From NCBI RefSeq assembly GCF_040529335.1, contig NZ_CP159534.1, positions 6,820,001 through 6,884,000 of the forward strand: a stretch of 64,000 nucleotides of DNA. The letters run 5' to 3'. This DNA is from Streptomyces sp. HUAS MG91. GTDB lineage: Bacteria; Actinomycetota; Actinomycetes; Streptomycetales; Streptomycetaceae. Both the position numbers and the translations under genes were made by a program. Below the pieces are notes generated by a model. The model worked only from the letters and a program-made list of their open reading frames with translations, searched no databases and had not been told where the DNA came from. Shown here one piece after another: positions 41,114 to 49,286 of this stretch (the first letter of the stretch is position 1; each line of letters starts with the position of its first letter).

Positions 41114-42343
41114 ATGGCAGGACCACGTCGGCGTACGGTGCGCGATCTGCGCCGCAACAACCGGGCGACCGTGCTGAGCAAGCTCTACTTCGAGGGACCG
41201 CTCAGCAGACAGGAACTGGGCCCGCTGACGGGCCTCAGTTCGGGCTCCATCAGCAATGTCGTCTCCGAACTGGTCGCCGACGGCCTGGTCGAGGAGGCCG
41301 GTTCCGTGGACTCCGACGGCGGCCGCCCGCGCACCCTGCTGCGGGTCGCGCCCGGCAGCGGCCACCTCGCGGGCGTGGACGTCGGCGAGACCCGCGTACG
41401 CGTGGAGCTGTTCGACCTCTCCCTGAAGGAACTCGCGCGCGTGGAGGCGCCGCTGCCGGACGGACGCTACGACGCCGAGGGCGTGGTGCGGCTCATCGCG
41501 GACGGGCTGACCCGGGTCATCGCCGAGGCGGCGGCCGCCCCGGCCTCGCTCATCGGCATCGGGATCGGCGTGCCCGGCATCGTCGACGCCTCCGGCCCCG
41601 AGGGCGCCGTGGTGCACGGCCAGACCATCGGCTGGGACGCGGTCCCGCTGGAGTCCATGCTGCGCGCACAGGACGAACTCCTCGCCGCACTGCCCCTGTT
41701 CGTCGACAACGGCGCCAAGACGCTCGGCCGCGCCGAGATGTGGTTCGGCGCGGGCCGCGGCGCCCGCAACGCCGTGATCGCCCTCATCGGCTCCGGCGTC
41801 GGCGCCTGTGTCATCGCCGACGGCGTGCCCTACCAGGGCTCGTCGTCCAGCGCGGGGGAGTGGGGCCACACCGTGCTCCAGGTCGGCGGGCGGGAGTGCC
41901 GGTGCGGCGCGCGCGGCTGCCTGGAGGCGTACGTCGGCGCGGAGGCGCTGCTCGAACGGTGGCGGGAGGCCGGCGGCAGCTGGTCCGCCCCGGACGAGGA
42001 GGGCGCTCTCGCCGAACTCCTCGACGACCCCTCCGCCGCGGGCGTGCTGGACGAGACGGCCGAGTTCCTCGGCGCGGGCATCGCCGACCTCGTGAACCTC
42101 TTCAACCCCGAGCGGATCGTCGTCGGCGGCTGGGCGGGACTGCTGCTCGGCCCGCGCCTGATCGAACCCGTGCGCCGCGCCGCCGCCGCGTACGCCCTCC
42201 GGCACCCCCTCGCGCAGACCACCGTGGAGCTGGGCCGGCTCGGCCCGGACGCCGTCACCGTCGGCGCCGCGACCCTGCCGCTCGCCCGCTTCCTGGAGAC
42301 GGGAGGCACCCGCCGGGAACCGATCGTGAGCGGCGCGAGTTGA
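41114..42343 (+). CDS. ROK-family transcriptional repressor
   Basis: 409 residues. N-terminal winged helix (RRNNRATVLSKLYFEGPLSRQELGPLTGLSSGSISNVVSELVADG) and a C-terminal ROK sugar-binding domain with DVGETRVRVELFDL and the zinc motif ECRCGARGCLEAY (CxCGxxGCxE). XylR/NagC-type repressors of this form sense sugars. The catalytic position of kinases reads VDNGAKTLG instead of NDAN, so it is probably not an active kinase. ATG 41114 has GGGAG 6 nt upstream. The P450 gene follows after 51 nt. Confidence 0.88.
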   Translation: MAGPRRRTVRDLRRNNRATVLSKLYFEGPLSRQELGPLTGLSSGSISNVVSELVADGLVEEAGSVDSDGGRPRTLLRVAPGSGHLAGVDVGETRVRVELFDLSLKELARVEAPLPDGRYDAEGVVRLIADGLTRVIAEAAAAPASLIGIGIGVPGIVDASGPEGAVVHGQTIGWDAVPLESMLRAQDELLAALPLFVDNGAKTLGRAEMWFGAGRGARNAVIALIGSGVGACVIADGVPYQGSSSSAGEWGHTVLQVGGRECRCGARGCLEAYVGAEALLERWREAGGSWSAPDEEGALAELLDDPSAAGVLDETAEFLGAGIADLVNLFNPERIVVGGWAGLLLGPRLIEPVRRAAAAYALRHPLAQTTVELGRLGPDAVTVGAATLPLARFLETGGTRREPIVSGAS

Positions 42344-42394
42344 ACGAAGGGAGCGGGAGCGGGCAGTCGGTGCGGACATCCGGAGGGCGCGGGC

Positions 42395-43579
42395 ATGACT
42401 GAGATCGTCGATCTGACCGAGTACGCGGACCACGGCCGCGCGGGGTTCTACGCCGACCCGTACCCCGTGTACGAGAAGCTGCGGGCCCGCGGCCCGGTCC
42501 ACCACGTGCGCACGCCCGGCCCGGGCCCGGCCGAGGAGCTGTGGCTGATCGTCGGGCACGAGGCGGCCCGCGCCGCCTTCACCGACCCGCGCCTGGCCAA
42601 GACGCCGCCGTGGGACATGACCGACGACCTCATCGGCCCGCACCTGCTGTTCGCCGACCCGCCGGAGCACGGCAGGCTGCGCTCGCTCGTCACCCGCGAG
42701 TTCACCCCCGGCCGGGTGGCGGCGCTCGCCCCGCGCATCCAGAAGATCACCGACGAGCTGCTCGATGAGATGGTGCCGCGCGGCTCCGCCGACCTGATCG
42801 CCTCCCTCGCCTTCCCGCTCCCCTTCGTCGTCATCTGCGAGCTGCTCGGCGTGCCCGACATCGACCGCGACCGGTTCCGCCGGATGTCGACGCAGGTGGT
42901 GGCCCCGACGTCCGACGAGGAGGCGTACGCCGCCCATGTCGAGATCGCCGGATTCCTGGACGAGCTGATCGAGGACAAGCGGTGCGCGGCCCCCGCCGAC
43001 GATCTGCTGAGCGCGCTGATCCGGACGACGGCGGAGGACGGCGACCGGCTGTCCCCGGCCGAACTGCGCGGCATGGCCTTCCTGTTGCTCGTGGCCGGCC
43101 ACGAGACGACCGTGAACCTGATCGGCAACGGCGTCCGCGCGCTCCTCGACCACCCGGACCAACTCGCCGCGCTGCGCGCCGACATGACCCTCATCGACGG
43201 CGCCGTGGAGGAGATGCTGCGCTACGACGGCCCGGTCGAGACGACCACCCACCGCTTCGCGGTCGAGCCGATCGAGATCGGCGGCACGGTGATCCCCGCG
43301 GGCGACCCCGTCCTGATCGCGATCGGCGACGCGGACCGCGACCCGGACCGCTTCCCCGACCCCGACCGCTTCGACATCCGCCGCGCGCCGCGCGGGCACC
43401 TCGCCTTCGGCCACGGCATCCACTTCTGCCTGGGCGCGCCCCTCGCCCGCCTGGAGGGCCGGATCGCGCTGCGCTCCCTCCTCGACCGCTGCCCGGACCT
43501 CGCCCTCGACGGCGAACCGGACGGCTGGCTGCCGGGACTGCTGATGCGCGGGGTTCGTACACTGCGGGTGCGCTGGTAG
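42395..43579 (+). CDS. Cytochrome P450
   Basis: 394-residue soluble bacterial P450, class I, needing ferredoxin and reductase not found here. I-helix oxygen motif AGHETT (234-239), ExxR E273-R276 in EEMLRYDG, heme loop FGHGIHFCLGAPLARLEG with ligand C345. It resembles the CYP105/CYP107 group by length and the heme loop. GGAGGG lies 7 nt before ATG 42395. It follows a ROK repressor; neighbouring genes give no clue to the substrate. Confidence 0.94.
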   Translation: MTEIVDLTEYADHGRAGFYADPYPVYEKLRARGPVHHVRTPGPGPAEELWLIVGHEAARAAFTDPRLAKTPPWDMTDDLIGPHLLFADPPEHGRLRSLVTREFTPGRVAALAPRIQKITDELLDEMVPRGSADLIASLAFPLPFVVICELLGVPDIDRDRFRRMSTQVVAPTSDEEAYAAHVEIAGFLDELIEDKRCAAPADDLLSALIRTTAEDGDRLSPAELRGMAFLLLVAGHETTVNLIGNGVRALLDHPDQLAALRADMTLIDGAVEEMLRYDGPVETTTHRFAVEPIEIGGTVIPAGDPVLIAIGDADRDPDRFPDPDRFDIRRAPRGHLAFGHGIHFCLGAPLARLEGRIALRSLLDRCPDLALDGEPDGWLPGLLMRGVRTLRVRW

Positions 43580-43937
43580 CGGCCGCCAGGAGCTTGCGGG
43601 CCAGGTCGAGGGCGGGGTCGGACACCGAGGCTCCTCCAGCGGCGCGGGCAGCGGTGCGCGTGGCGCCATCCGGCCCGACCTCCACCAGCAGAACGGTTTC
43701 GTGCACGGCGGCGTCCTCGCCTACGCCGCGGGCTCCGCCCTCGGCCCCTCCGTGCTGACCTCAGGTTTCTCCATCCAGTACGTGCGTCCCGCCCGGGGCA
43801 CGACGCTGACGGCGCGCGCCGAGGTGGTCGACGCGGGACGCCGGCAGGCCGTGGTCCGCGTCGACCTCGCCGCCCGGGACGACAGCGGGAGCGAGAAGGT
43901 GTGCGCGGTCGCGCAGGGCACCGTGCTCACCGTGTGA
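43580..43937 (+). pseudogene. Truncated PaaI-type thioesterase
   Basis: The readable part (HQQNGFVHGGVLAYAAGSAL then VLTSGFSIQYVRPARGTTLTARAEVV) is the hotdog core of a PaaI-family thioesterase. The usual 40-50 N-terminal residues are missing: codons upstream read as low-complexity Gly/Ser/Arg up to the P450 stop and include no start codon before GTG 43701. About eight residues also seem lost after VLAYA, where relatives have an 'AD-NAL' helix. The 3' end overlaps the convergent membrane protein gene by 11 nt. Possibly made as a 78-residue peptide, but more likely a remnant. Confidence 0.6.
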
Positions 43938-44955
43938 CCGCCGGGACGCCGTGGCGCGGCGCCGCCCCCTCGTGCCGGCGCAGGCCACGAGCCGCGAGGG
44001 CGAGCAGCAGCAGCGCCCCGCAGGCGAACACGACATTGCCGGACACGCTCAGGGCGTGCGGCACCCCCATGTCCCAGCCGTGCTCGAAGCCCACCCAGGC
44101 ATAGGTGACCAGCGCCCCGCCCGCCAGCGCGAGCCGGTGCCGGGCGCCCCAGCCGCGGCCGCGCGCCCAGCGCCCGAACAGCAGCACGGACCCGCCCGCG
44201 AGCACGCACCACGCGCCGACCAGCACCCAGGCGGGCACGGCCTCGTCGGGCAGCAGATCGCGGGCCCAGTACGCACTCGACACGGCGAAGGCCGTCACAC
44301 CCACCGCGACCGGCGCGGGCGCGTCCACGGCCCGGCGCGGGCCCGGCCGCCGCCCGACGGCGAAGGCGAGCACGATCAGCGCGGCGATCGCGGCACCGGC
44401 GCCCGCGAACTGCCCGGCCGACGCGACGAAGCCCTCCGACTCCGCCTGCGCGAACCCCAGGAAGACGGCGCCCGCCCCGAACACCACCGCGGTCACGGTG
44501 AGCCCGAAGCCGCCGAGCCACGGTCGCGTACGGTCCCGGCAGAACGTCTCCACGAGGGCGATCGGGACGCAGATGCTCCAGACGGTGTGCATCGCCAGGA
44601 CGTCCTGGAGCAACTGCACGCTCGTACCGAGCAGCGGCACATGGGTCGCCGCGTAGGCGGCGCCGATGTCGAAGCCCCCGTAGTGCGGGTTCCACAGCAT
44701 CTGGTCGACGGGCCCCTCCTCGACCAGGGCGTACGCGGCCGCCAGCACGATCATCGTGGGCCAGCCGCGCCCGGCCCGCCGGGCTACCTCCCGGATCAGC
44801 AGCGCGCCGCCGCCGTACAGCGGCGCGAACAGCACGAGCCCGGGCAGCTGGGTGACCGGCTGGTTCCCCAGCAGGAACTCACCGACGAGCGGCGCCAGCA
44901 GAAACAGCCCGAACGCGAACAGCAGCCGATGCCGGGGAAGGGGTTGACCGATCAT
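43927..44955 (-). CDS. Polytopic membrane protein of unknown function
   Basis: 342 residues with about ten hydrophobic helices (first RLLFAFGLFLLAPLVGEFLLG; last NVVFACGALLLLALAARG). The conserved-looking stretch AAAYALVEEGPVDQMLWNPHYGGFD is at about 72-96; paired Glu after a helix is reminiscent of CPBP/abi proteases, but the remaining motifs are absent, so no family is assigned. Its promoter has the 21-bp element shared with the gene at 38652-38870 and TAGCGT 6 nt before the ATG, implying a leaderless message. Confidence 0.72.
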   Translation of the reverse strand: MIGQPLPRHRLLFAFGLFLLAPLVGEFLLGNQPVTQLPGLVLFAPLYGGGALLIREVARRAGRGWPTMIVLAAAYALVEEGPVDQMLWNPHYGGFDIGAAYAATHVPLLGTSVQLLQDVLAMHTVWSICVPIALVETFCRDRTRPWLGGFGLTVTAVVFGAGAVFLGFAQAESEGFVASAGQFAGAGAAIAALIVLAFAVGRRPGPRRAVDAPAPVAVGVTAFAVSSAYWARDLLPDEAVPAWVLVGAWCVLAGGSVLLFGRWARGRGWGARHRLALAGGALVTYAWVGFEHGWDMGVPHALSVSGNVVFACGALLLLALAARGLRRHEGAAPRHGVPAVTR

Positions 44956-44975
44956 GCTTCGACGCTAGGCGGGCC

Positions 44976-44996
44976 GACCGGCACCCACATCGGCCG
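44976..44996 (-). promoter_or_regulatory. Shared promoter element, copy 2
   Basis: Minus-strand CGGCCGATGTGGGTG followed by CCGGTC, 20 nt upstream of the membrane protein start and 19/21 identical to 38892-38912. TAGCGT (a -10) lies 17 nt downstream of its ATGTGG hexamer. Confidence 0.5.
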
Positions 44997-45023
44997 AAGG
45001 TCGCCGGGGGAGCGACTTAGGTA

Positions 45024-45062
45024 GCGCCCCGCAGGGGCGCGGGGAACTGCGCGACCAGCCAC
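45024..45062. repeat. Interspersed repeat, copy E
   Basis: GCGCCCCGCAGGGGCGC forms a tight 7-bp stem that runs into the family core GGGGAACTGCGCGACCAGCCAC. One arm only. It lies in the 137-nt gap between two minus-strand genes (membrane protein promoter and dehydrogenase 3' end). Confidence 0.75.
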
Positions 45063-45092
45063 AACCCGCACCCGGCACCGAGACGGACCCCC

Positions 45093-46100
45093 TCACCGCC
45101 CCCCGGCGATCTCGGCAACCCGCACCACCCGCCGCTCGCGCCGCGACACCTCACAGGCCTCGGCGACCCGCAGCGCCGCCAGCGCCTCCCACCCGTCGCA
45201 CGGATTGTCCCGCGCCCCGCGCACCACATCCACGAACGCCTTCAGCTCCGCCTCGTACGCGGGCGCGAACCGCTCCAGGAACCCCGGCCAGGGCTTGTTC
45301 GCGGCCGGCGGCCCCGACGGCTCGGTCGACGCGACCGGCGTGCGGTCGTCGAGCCCGACCACGACCGTGTCCCGCTCCCCGGACAGCTCCATCCGCACGT
45401 CGTACCCGGCGCCGTTGCACCGCGTGGCCGTGGCGGTGGCCAGGGTGCCGTCGTCCAGCGTGAGGACGACCGCCGCGGTGTCCACGTCCCCGGCCTCCCG
45501 GAACATGGCGGGTCCCGCGTCGGACCCGGCCGCGTACACCTCGACGACCTCCCGCCCGGTCACCCAGCGCAGCGCGTCGAAGTCGTGCACGAGGCAGTCC
45601 CGGTAGAGCCCGCCCGACAGCGGCAGATACGCGGCCGGCGGCGGCGCCGGGTCGGAGGTCATCGCCCGTACGGTGTGCAGCCGGCCGAGAGCGCCCGCGC
45701 GCACGGTCTCCCTGGCCTTCGCGTACCCGGCGTCGAAGCGGCGCTGGAAGCCGAGCTGGAGCACCGTCCCGGCCGCCTCCACCTCGGCGAGCGCGGCCAG
45801 CGTCCCCGGCAGGTCGAGCGCGATCGGCTTCTCGCAGAAGACCGGCAGACCGGCCCGCGCCGCTCGCCCGATCAGCTCCGCGTGCGCCGCCGTCGCCGCG
45901 GTGACGACCAGCGCGTCGACACCCCAGGTGAACAGCTCGTCGACGCTCGGCGCCGCGGTCGCCCCGATCCGGTCGGCGAGGGCGACGGCCCGCTCCGGCG
46001 CCGCATCGGTGACGAGGAGCGAGCCCACCTCCCGGTACCGCTCGAGGACGCCCGCGTGAAAAGTGCCGATCCGGCCCGTACCGATGAGTCCGATGCGCAT
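45093..46100 (-). CDS. Gfo/Idh/MocA-family oxidoreductase (inositol dehydrogenase-like)
   Basis: 335 residues. NAD-binding start MRIGLIGTGRIGTFHAGVLE, the family's EKP motif in VFCEKPIALDLPGT and the catalytic region YRDCLVHDFDALRWVTG with His and Asp. Length and sequence are near inositol 2-dehydrogenase (IolG) and related sugar dehydrogenases. ATG 46100 starts directly at the Rossmann fold. It faces the GntR gene across 150 nt with two TTGTC palindromes, so it belongs to that regulon with the ABC transporter; inositol or a similar polyol is the likely substrate, unproven. Confidence 0.86.
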   Translation of the reverse strand: MRIGLIGTGRIGTFHAGVLERYREVGSLLVTDAAPERAVALADRIGATAAPSVDELFTWGVDALVVTAATAAHAELIGRAARAGLPVFCEKPIALDLPGTLAALAEVEAAGTVLQLGFQRRFDAGYAKARETVRAGALGRLHTVRAMTSDPAPPPAAYLPLSGGLYRDCLVHDFDALRWVTGREVVEVYAAGSDAGPAMFREAGDVDTAAVVLTLDDGTLATATATRCNGAGYDVRMELSGERDTVVVGLDDRTPVASTEPSGPPAANKPWPGFLERFAPAYEAELKAFVDVVRGARDNPCDGWEALAALRVAEACEVSRRERRVVRVAEIAGGR

Positions 46101-46140
46101 GCGTCCCAACGTGCCGTGCCGCCCAGATGCTGTCAATCCT

Positions 46141-46201
46141 TTGTCCTGACAAACCCCGGGCCGCCGGCTCGATCCGGCCCACCGCTGATTTGTCCGGACA
46201 A
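46141..46201. promoter_or_regulatory. Two GntR-type operators
   Basis: TTGTC-CT-GACAA (46141-46152, extendable by one T/A pair) and TTGTCCGGACAA (46190-46201, a perfect 12-bp palindrome) lie in the divergent gap between the dehydrogenase and GntR genes, 38 nt apart. TACGCT (46239-46244) 6 nt before the GntR GTG suggests a leaderless GntR message. Confidence 0.7.
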
Positions 46202-46250
46202 CCGGACTTCCGGACTTCCCGTCAACATCTCCCGCCGCTACGCTCGGCCC

Positions 46251-47015
46251 GTGGCCAAACCTGGAGCCGACCCCACCGTCCAGCTGGAGCTGAGCGTCGA
46301 CCGTGGCAGCCCGGTCCCGCTCTACTTCCAGCTGTCGCAGCAGCTGGAGGCGGCGATCGAGCGCGGCGCGCTCACCCCCGGCAGCCTGCTCGGCAACGAG
46401 ATCGAGCTGGCCGGCCGCCTCGGCCTGTCCCGGCCCACGGTCCGCCAGGCCATCCAGTCGCTGGTCGACAAGGGACTCCTGGTGCGGCGCCGCGGCGTGG
46501 GCACCCAGGTCGTGCACAGCCAGGTCAAGCGCCCACTCGAACTGAGCAGCCTCTACGACGACCTGGAAGCGGCGGGCCAGCGCCCCGGGACCCGCGTCCT
46601 CGGCAATGTCCTGGTGCCCGCCTCCGCCGAGGTGGCCGCCGCGCTCGCGGTCGGCGAGGGCGAGCAGGTCCACCGCGTCGACCGGCTGCGCCTGGCCCAC
46701 GGCGAGCCGGTCGCACACCTGTGCAATCACCTGCCCACCGGCCTGCTCCCGCTGGACGACACCCGCCTGGAGGCCACGGGCCTGTACCGCCTGATGCGGG
46801 CCGCCGGAATCACCCTGCACAGCGCCCGGCAGACCGTCGGGGCCCGGGCGGCCACCGCCCTCGAGGGCGACCGGCTCGGCGAGCCGGAGGGGGCGCCGCT
46901 GCTGACCATGCAGCGCACGACGTTCGACGACAAGGGCCGCGCGGTCGAGTTCGCCTCCCACGTCTACCGCGCCTCCCGCTACTCCTTCGAGTTCCAACTC
47001 CTCGTCCGCCCTTAG
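46251..47015 (-). other. Antisense note: no independent gene opposite GntR
   Basis: Open minus-strand frames opposite the GntR gene (extending from the dehydrogenase frame to 46997) have low-complexity composition and no ribosome site; they are the mirror of GntR codon bias and are not called as genes. Confidence 0.6.
46251..47015 (+). CDS. GntR-family (HutC/UTRA) regulator of the sugar locus
   Basis: 254 residues. GntR winged helix in about residues 18-85 (PLYFQLSQQLEAAIERGALTPGSLLGNEIELAGRLGLSRPTVRQAIQSLVDKGLLVRRRG) and a UTRA effector domain (about 95-250) ending AVEFASHVYRASRYSFEFQL. HutC-type regulators bind short palindromes and release them on binding a sugar or its phosphate. GTG 46251 is inferred from the -10-like TACGCT just upstream. 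Sites TTGTC..GACAA before this gene, the dehydrogenase and the ABC operon define a local regulon. Confidence 0.9.
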   Translation: MAKPGADPTVQLELSVDRGSPVPLYFQLSQQLEAAIERGALTPGSLLGNEIELAGRLGLSRPTVRQAIQSLVDKGLLVRRRGVGTQVVHSQVKRPLELSSLYDDLEAAGQRPGTRVLGNVLVPASAEVAAALAVGEGEQVHRVDRLRLAHGEPVAHLCNHLPTGLLPLDDTRLEATGLYRLMRAAGITLHSARQTVGARAATALEGDRLGEPEGAPLLTMQRTTFDDKGRAVEFASHVYRASRYSFEFQLLVRP

Positions 47016-47043
47016 CAGTTGGCCGTTCCCGTACGAGGTCCGA

Positions 47044-47089
47044 ATGTTCTGACAAGTTCATTGACGCTGCGGTAGGAGCCCGCTACAAA
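47044..47089 (+). promoter_or_regulatory. ABC operon promoter with GntR site
   Basis: ATGTTCTGACAA (47044-47055) matches the GntR operators at 10 of 12 positions and lies 5 nt before TTGACG (47061-47066); TACAAA (47084-47089) follows after 17 nt. The arrangement suits either blocking or activation of the ABC operon. Confidence 0.65.
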
Positions 47090-47133
47090 CACCTCCAGCC
47101 GCACCGGGCGGCCGGAGGAGAGGTGGCTCCACC

Positions 47134-48132
47134 ATGCTCACGACGCGTACAGCCCGTACGGCCGCTGCCCTGGTCGCGGTGGCCGCCCTCGCCGCCGGGT
47201 GCAGCGGCTCCGGCGGCAAGAAGTCCGAGGACGACGGGGGCGGCGGAGGCGGCGGCAAGGCCGTCGGCACGCCCCGCCTCAAGATCGCGATGGTCACCCA
47301 CTCCGGCGAGGGCGACACCTTCTGGGACATCGTGCGCAGCGGCGCCAAGGCCGCCGCCGCCAAGGACAACGTGACCTTCCTCTACTCCAACGACAAGGAG
47401 GCGCAGGGCCAGGCCCAGCTGGTCCAGGCCGCGATCGACAAGAAGGTCGACGGGATCGTCGTCACCCTCGCCAAGCCGCAGGCCATGGAGTCGGTGCTGG
47501 CCAAGGCGAAGGCGGCCGGCATCCCGGTCGTCTCGATCAACTCGGGATCCGAGTACGCGAAGAGGTTCGGCGCGCTCGCCCACATCGGCCAGGAGGAGTC
47601 GGTGGCCGGCGAGGCCGTCGGCACCAAGCTGACCGAGGAGGGCCGCAAGAAGACCCTCTGCGTCATCCACGAGCAGGGCAACGTCTCGCTGGAGCAGCGC
47701 TGCGACGGCGTGAAGAAGACCTTCAAGGGCACCGTCGAGAACCTCAACGTCGACGGCACCAACGCCCCCGACTCCCAGGCCGCCGTCGAGGCGAAGCTCC
47801 AGGCCGACAAGGACATCGACGCGGTCGTGGCGCTCGGCGCCCCCGTCGCGGCGCTCACCGTGAAGGCGAAGCAGGACGCGGGCAGCAAGGCCGAGATCGC
47901 CACCTTCGACCTGAACGCCGAGGTCGTGCGGCGACTGAAGGCCAAGGAGGTCTCCTTCGCCGTGGACCAGCAGCCCTACCTCCAGGGCTACGAGGCCGTG
48001 GACCTGCTGTGGCTGTACAGGTACAACGCGAACGTCCTCGGCGGGGGACAGCCCGTCCTCACCGGGCCCGCGCTCGTCACCGGGAAGGACGTCCCGAAAC
48101 TGGAGAAGTACACCGCGCGCGGTACCCGGTGA
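47134..48132 (+). CDS. Sugar ABC transporter substrate-binding lipoprotein 1
   Basis: 332 residues; lipobox LAAGCSGS with Cys23, a Gly-rich linker (about 36-44), then a periplasmic-binding-protein type 1 fold (RbsB-like). Conserved pieces with the next gene: THSGEGDTFWDIVRSGAK, AAIDKKVDGIVVTLAKP, INSGSEYAKRFG, HEQGNVSLEQRC, VDQQPYLQGYEAVDLLWLY. It should bind a monosaccharide or polyol outside the membrane and deliver it to the permease encoded downstream. First gene of the operon after the promoter at 47061. Confidence 0.9.
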   Translation: MLTTRTARTAAALVAVAALAAGCSGSGGKKSEDDGGGGGGGKAVGTPRLKIAMVTHSGEGDTFWDIVRSGAKAAAAKDNVTFLYSNDKEAQGQAQLVQAAIDKKVDGIVVTLAKPQAMESVLAKAKAAGIPVVSINSGSEYAKRFGALAHIGQEESVAGEAVGTKLTEEGRKKTLCVIHEQGNVSLEQRCDGVKKTFKGTVENLNVDGTNAPDSQAAVEAKLQADKDIDAVVALGAPVAALTVKAKQDAGSKAEIATFDLNAEVVRRLKAKEVSFAVDQQPYLQGYEAVDLLWLYRYNANVLGGGQPVLTGPALVTGKDVPKLEKYTARGTR

Positions 48133-48281
48133 ATCGATGGATGATCCCCGTGACCCATACTTGTGCGTTTGGGACCGCAAAGAGGTCCCCATGGACCGGC
48201 AAACGGCCCTCTGGGTTCGGCCGCCGCCAGGCGAGCCCGGTCCCGGTGTACAACGCAGCAGACCAAGAAGGGCACGGCCTC

Positions 48282-49286
48282 GTGGCACGGTTTCGGACCT
48301 GGGTGAGCATCGCGGTTGCGGGGGCTCTCGGCCTCGCACTGACGGGATGCAGCAGCACGGGCGGCAAGCGGGCGGAAGACGCCAGGAAGGCCCAGCAGGC
48401 TCAGGGGAAGGCCGCGGTGAACACCCCCAAGTGGACCTTCTCCATGATCACCCATTCGGGCGACGGGGACACCTTCTGGGACATCGTCCAGAACGGCGCC
48501 AAGCAGGCGGCCGTCAAGGACAACATCAACTTCCTCTACTCGCACAGTGACGAGGGCAACCAGCAGGCGCAGCTCGTGGACGCCGCCATCGACAAGAAGG
48601 TCGACGGCATCATCGTCACGCTCGCCAAGCCCGACGCCATGAAGGCGGCCGTGGCCCGCGCCCAGAAGGCCGGCATCCCGGTCATCACCGTGAACTCGGG
48701 CTCCGCCGATTCCAAGAAGTTCGGCGCCCTCACCCACATCGGGCAGGACGAGACGATCGCGGGCGAGGCCGTCGGCGACGAGCTGAACAAGCGGGGCCGC
48801 AAGAAGGCCCTGTGCGTCCTGCACGAGCAGGGCAACGTCGGCCACGAGCAGCGCTGCGCGGGCGCCGAGTCGACCTTCGACGGGAAGATGACCAACCTCT
48901 ACGTCGACGGCACCAACATGCCCGACGTGCAGTCCTCCATCGAGGCCAAGCTCCAGGCCGACAAGTCCATCGACTCGGTCGTCACGCTCGGCGCCCCGTT
49001 CGCCGCCACCGCCGTCAAGGCCAAGCAGGACGCGGGCAGCAAGGCCGAGGTCGACACGTTCGACCTGAACGAGAAGGTGGCCCAGGGCCTCCAGGACGGC
49101 AGCCTCGGCTTCGCCGTCGACCAGCAGCCCTACCTCCAGGGCTACGAGGCCGTGGACCTGCTGTGGCTGTACAAGTACAACGCCGACACGCTCGGCGGCG
49201 GCAAGCCGGTCCTCACGGGCCCGCAGATCGTCACCAAGGAGCAGGCCGCGAAGCTGGCGGAGTACGCGAAGAGGGGGACGCGATGA
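48282..49286 (+). CDS. Sugar ABC transporter substrate-binding lipoprotein 2
   Basis: 334 residues; lipobox LALTGCSS with Cys23. Clearly a tandem duplicate of the preceding gene (both carry VDQQPYLQGYEAVDLLWLY and the DTFWDIV, AIDKKVDGI and HEQGNV blocks) but with different linkers and loops around the cleft (ADSKKFGALTHIGQDET). One permease and one ATPase follow, so the two proteins probably feed the same transporter with different affinity or specificity. GTG 48282; AGAAGG about 10 nt upstream. The permease gene overlaps its stop. Confidence 0.9.
   Translation: MARFRTWVSIAVAGALGLALTGCSSTGGKRAEDARKAQQAQGKAAVNTPKWTFSMITHSGDGDTFWDIVQNGAKQAAVKDNINFLYSHSDEGNQQAQLVDAAIDKKVDGIIVTLAKPDAMKAAVARAQKAGIPVITVNSGSADSKKFGALTHIGQDETIAGEAVGDELNKRGRKKALCVLHEQGNVGHEQRCAGAESTFDGKMTNLYVDGTNMPDVQSSIEAKLQADKSIDSVVTLGAPFAATAVKAKQDAGSKAEVDTFDLNEKVAQGLQDGSLGFAVDQQPYLQGYEAVDLLWLYKYNADTLGGGKPVLTGPQIVTKEQAAKLAEYAKRGTR

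Noticed and set aside
43191..43706. Minus-strand open frame overlapping the P450 end, starting MHETVLLVEVG
   Set aside because: The first 50 residues look protein-like, but the rest is antisense to the P450 heme region; no ribosome site. The hotdog remnant on the plus strand explains the conserved part better.
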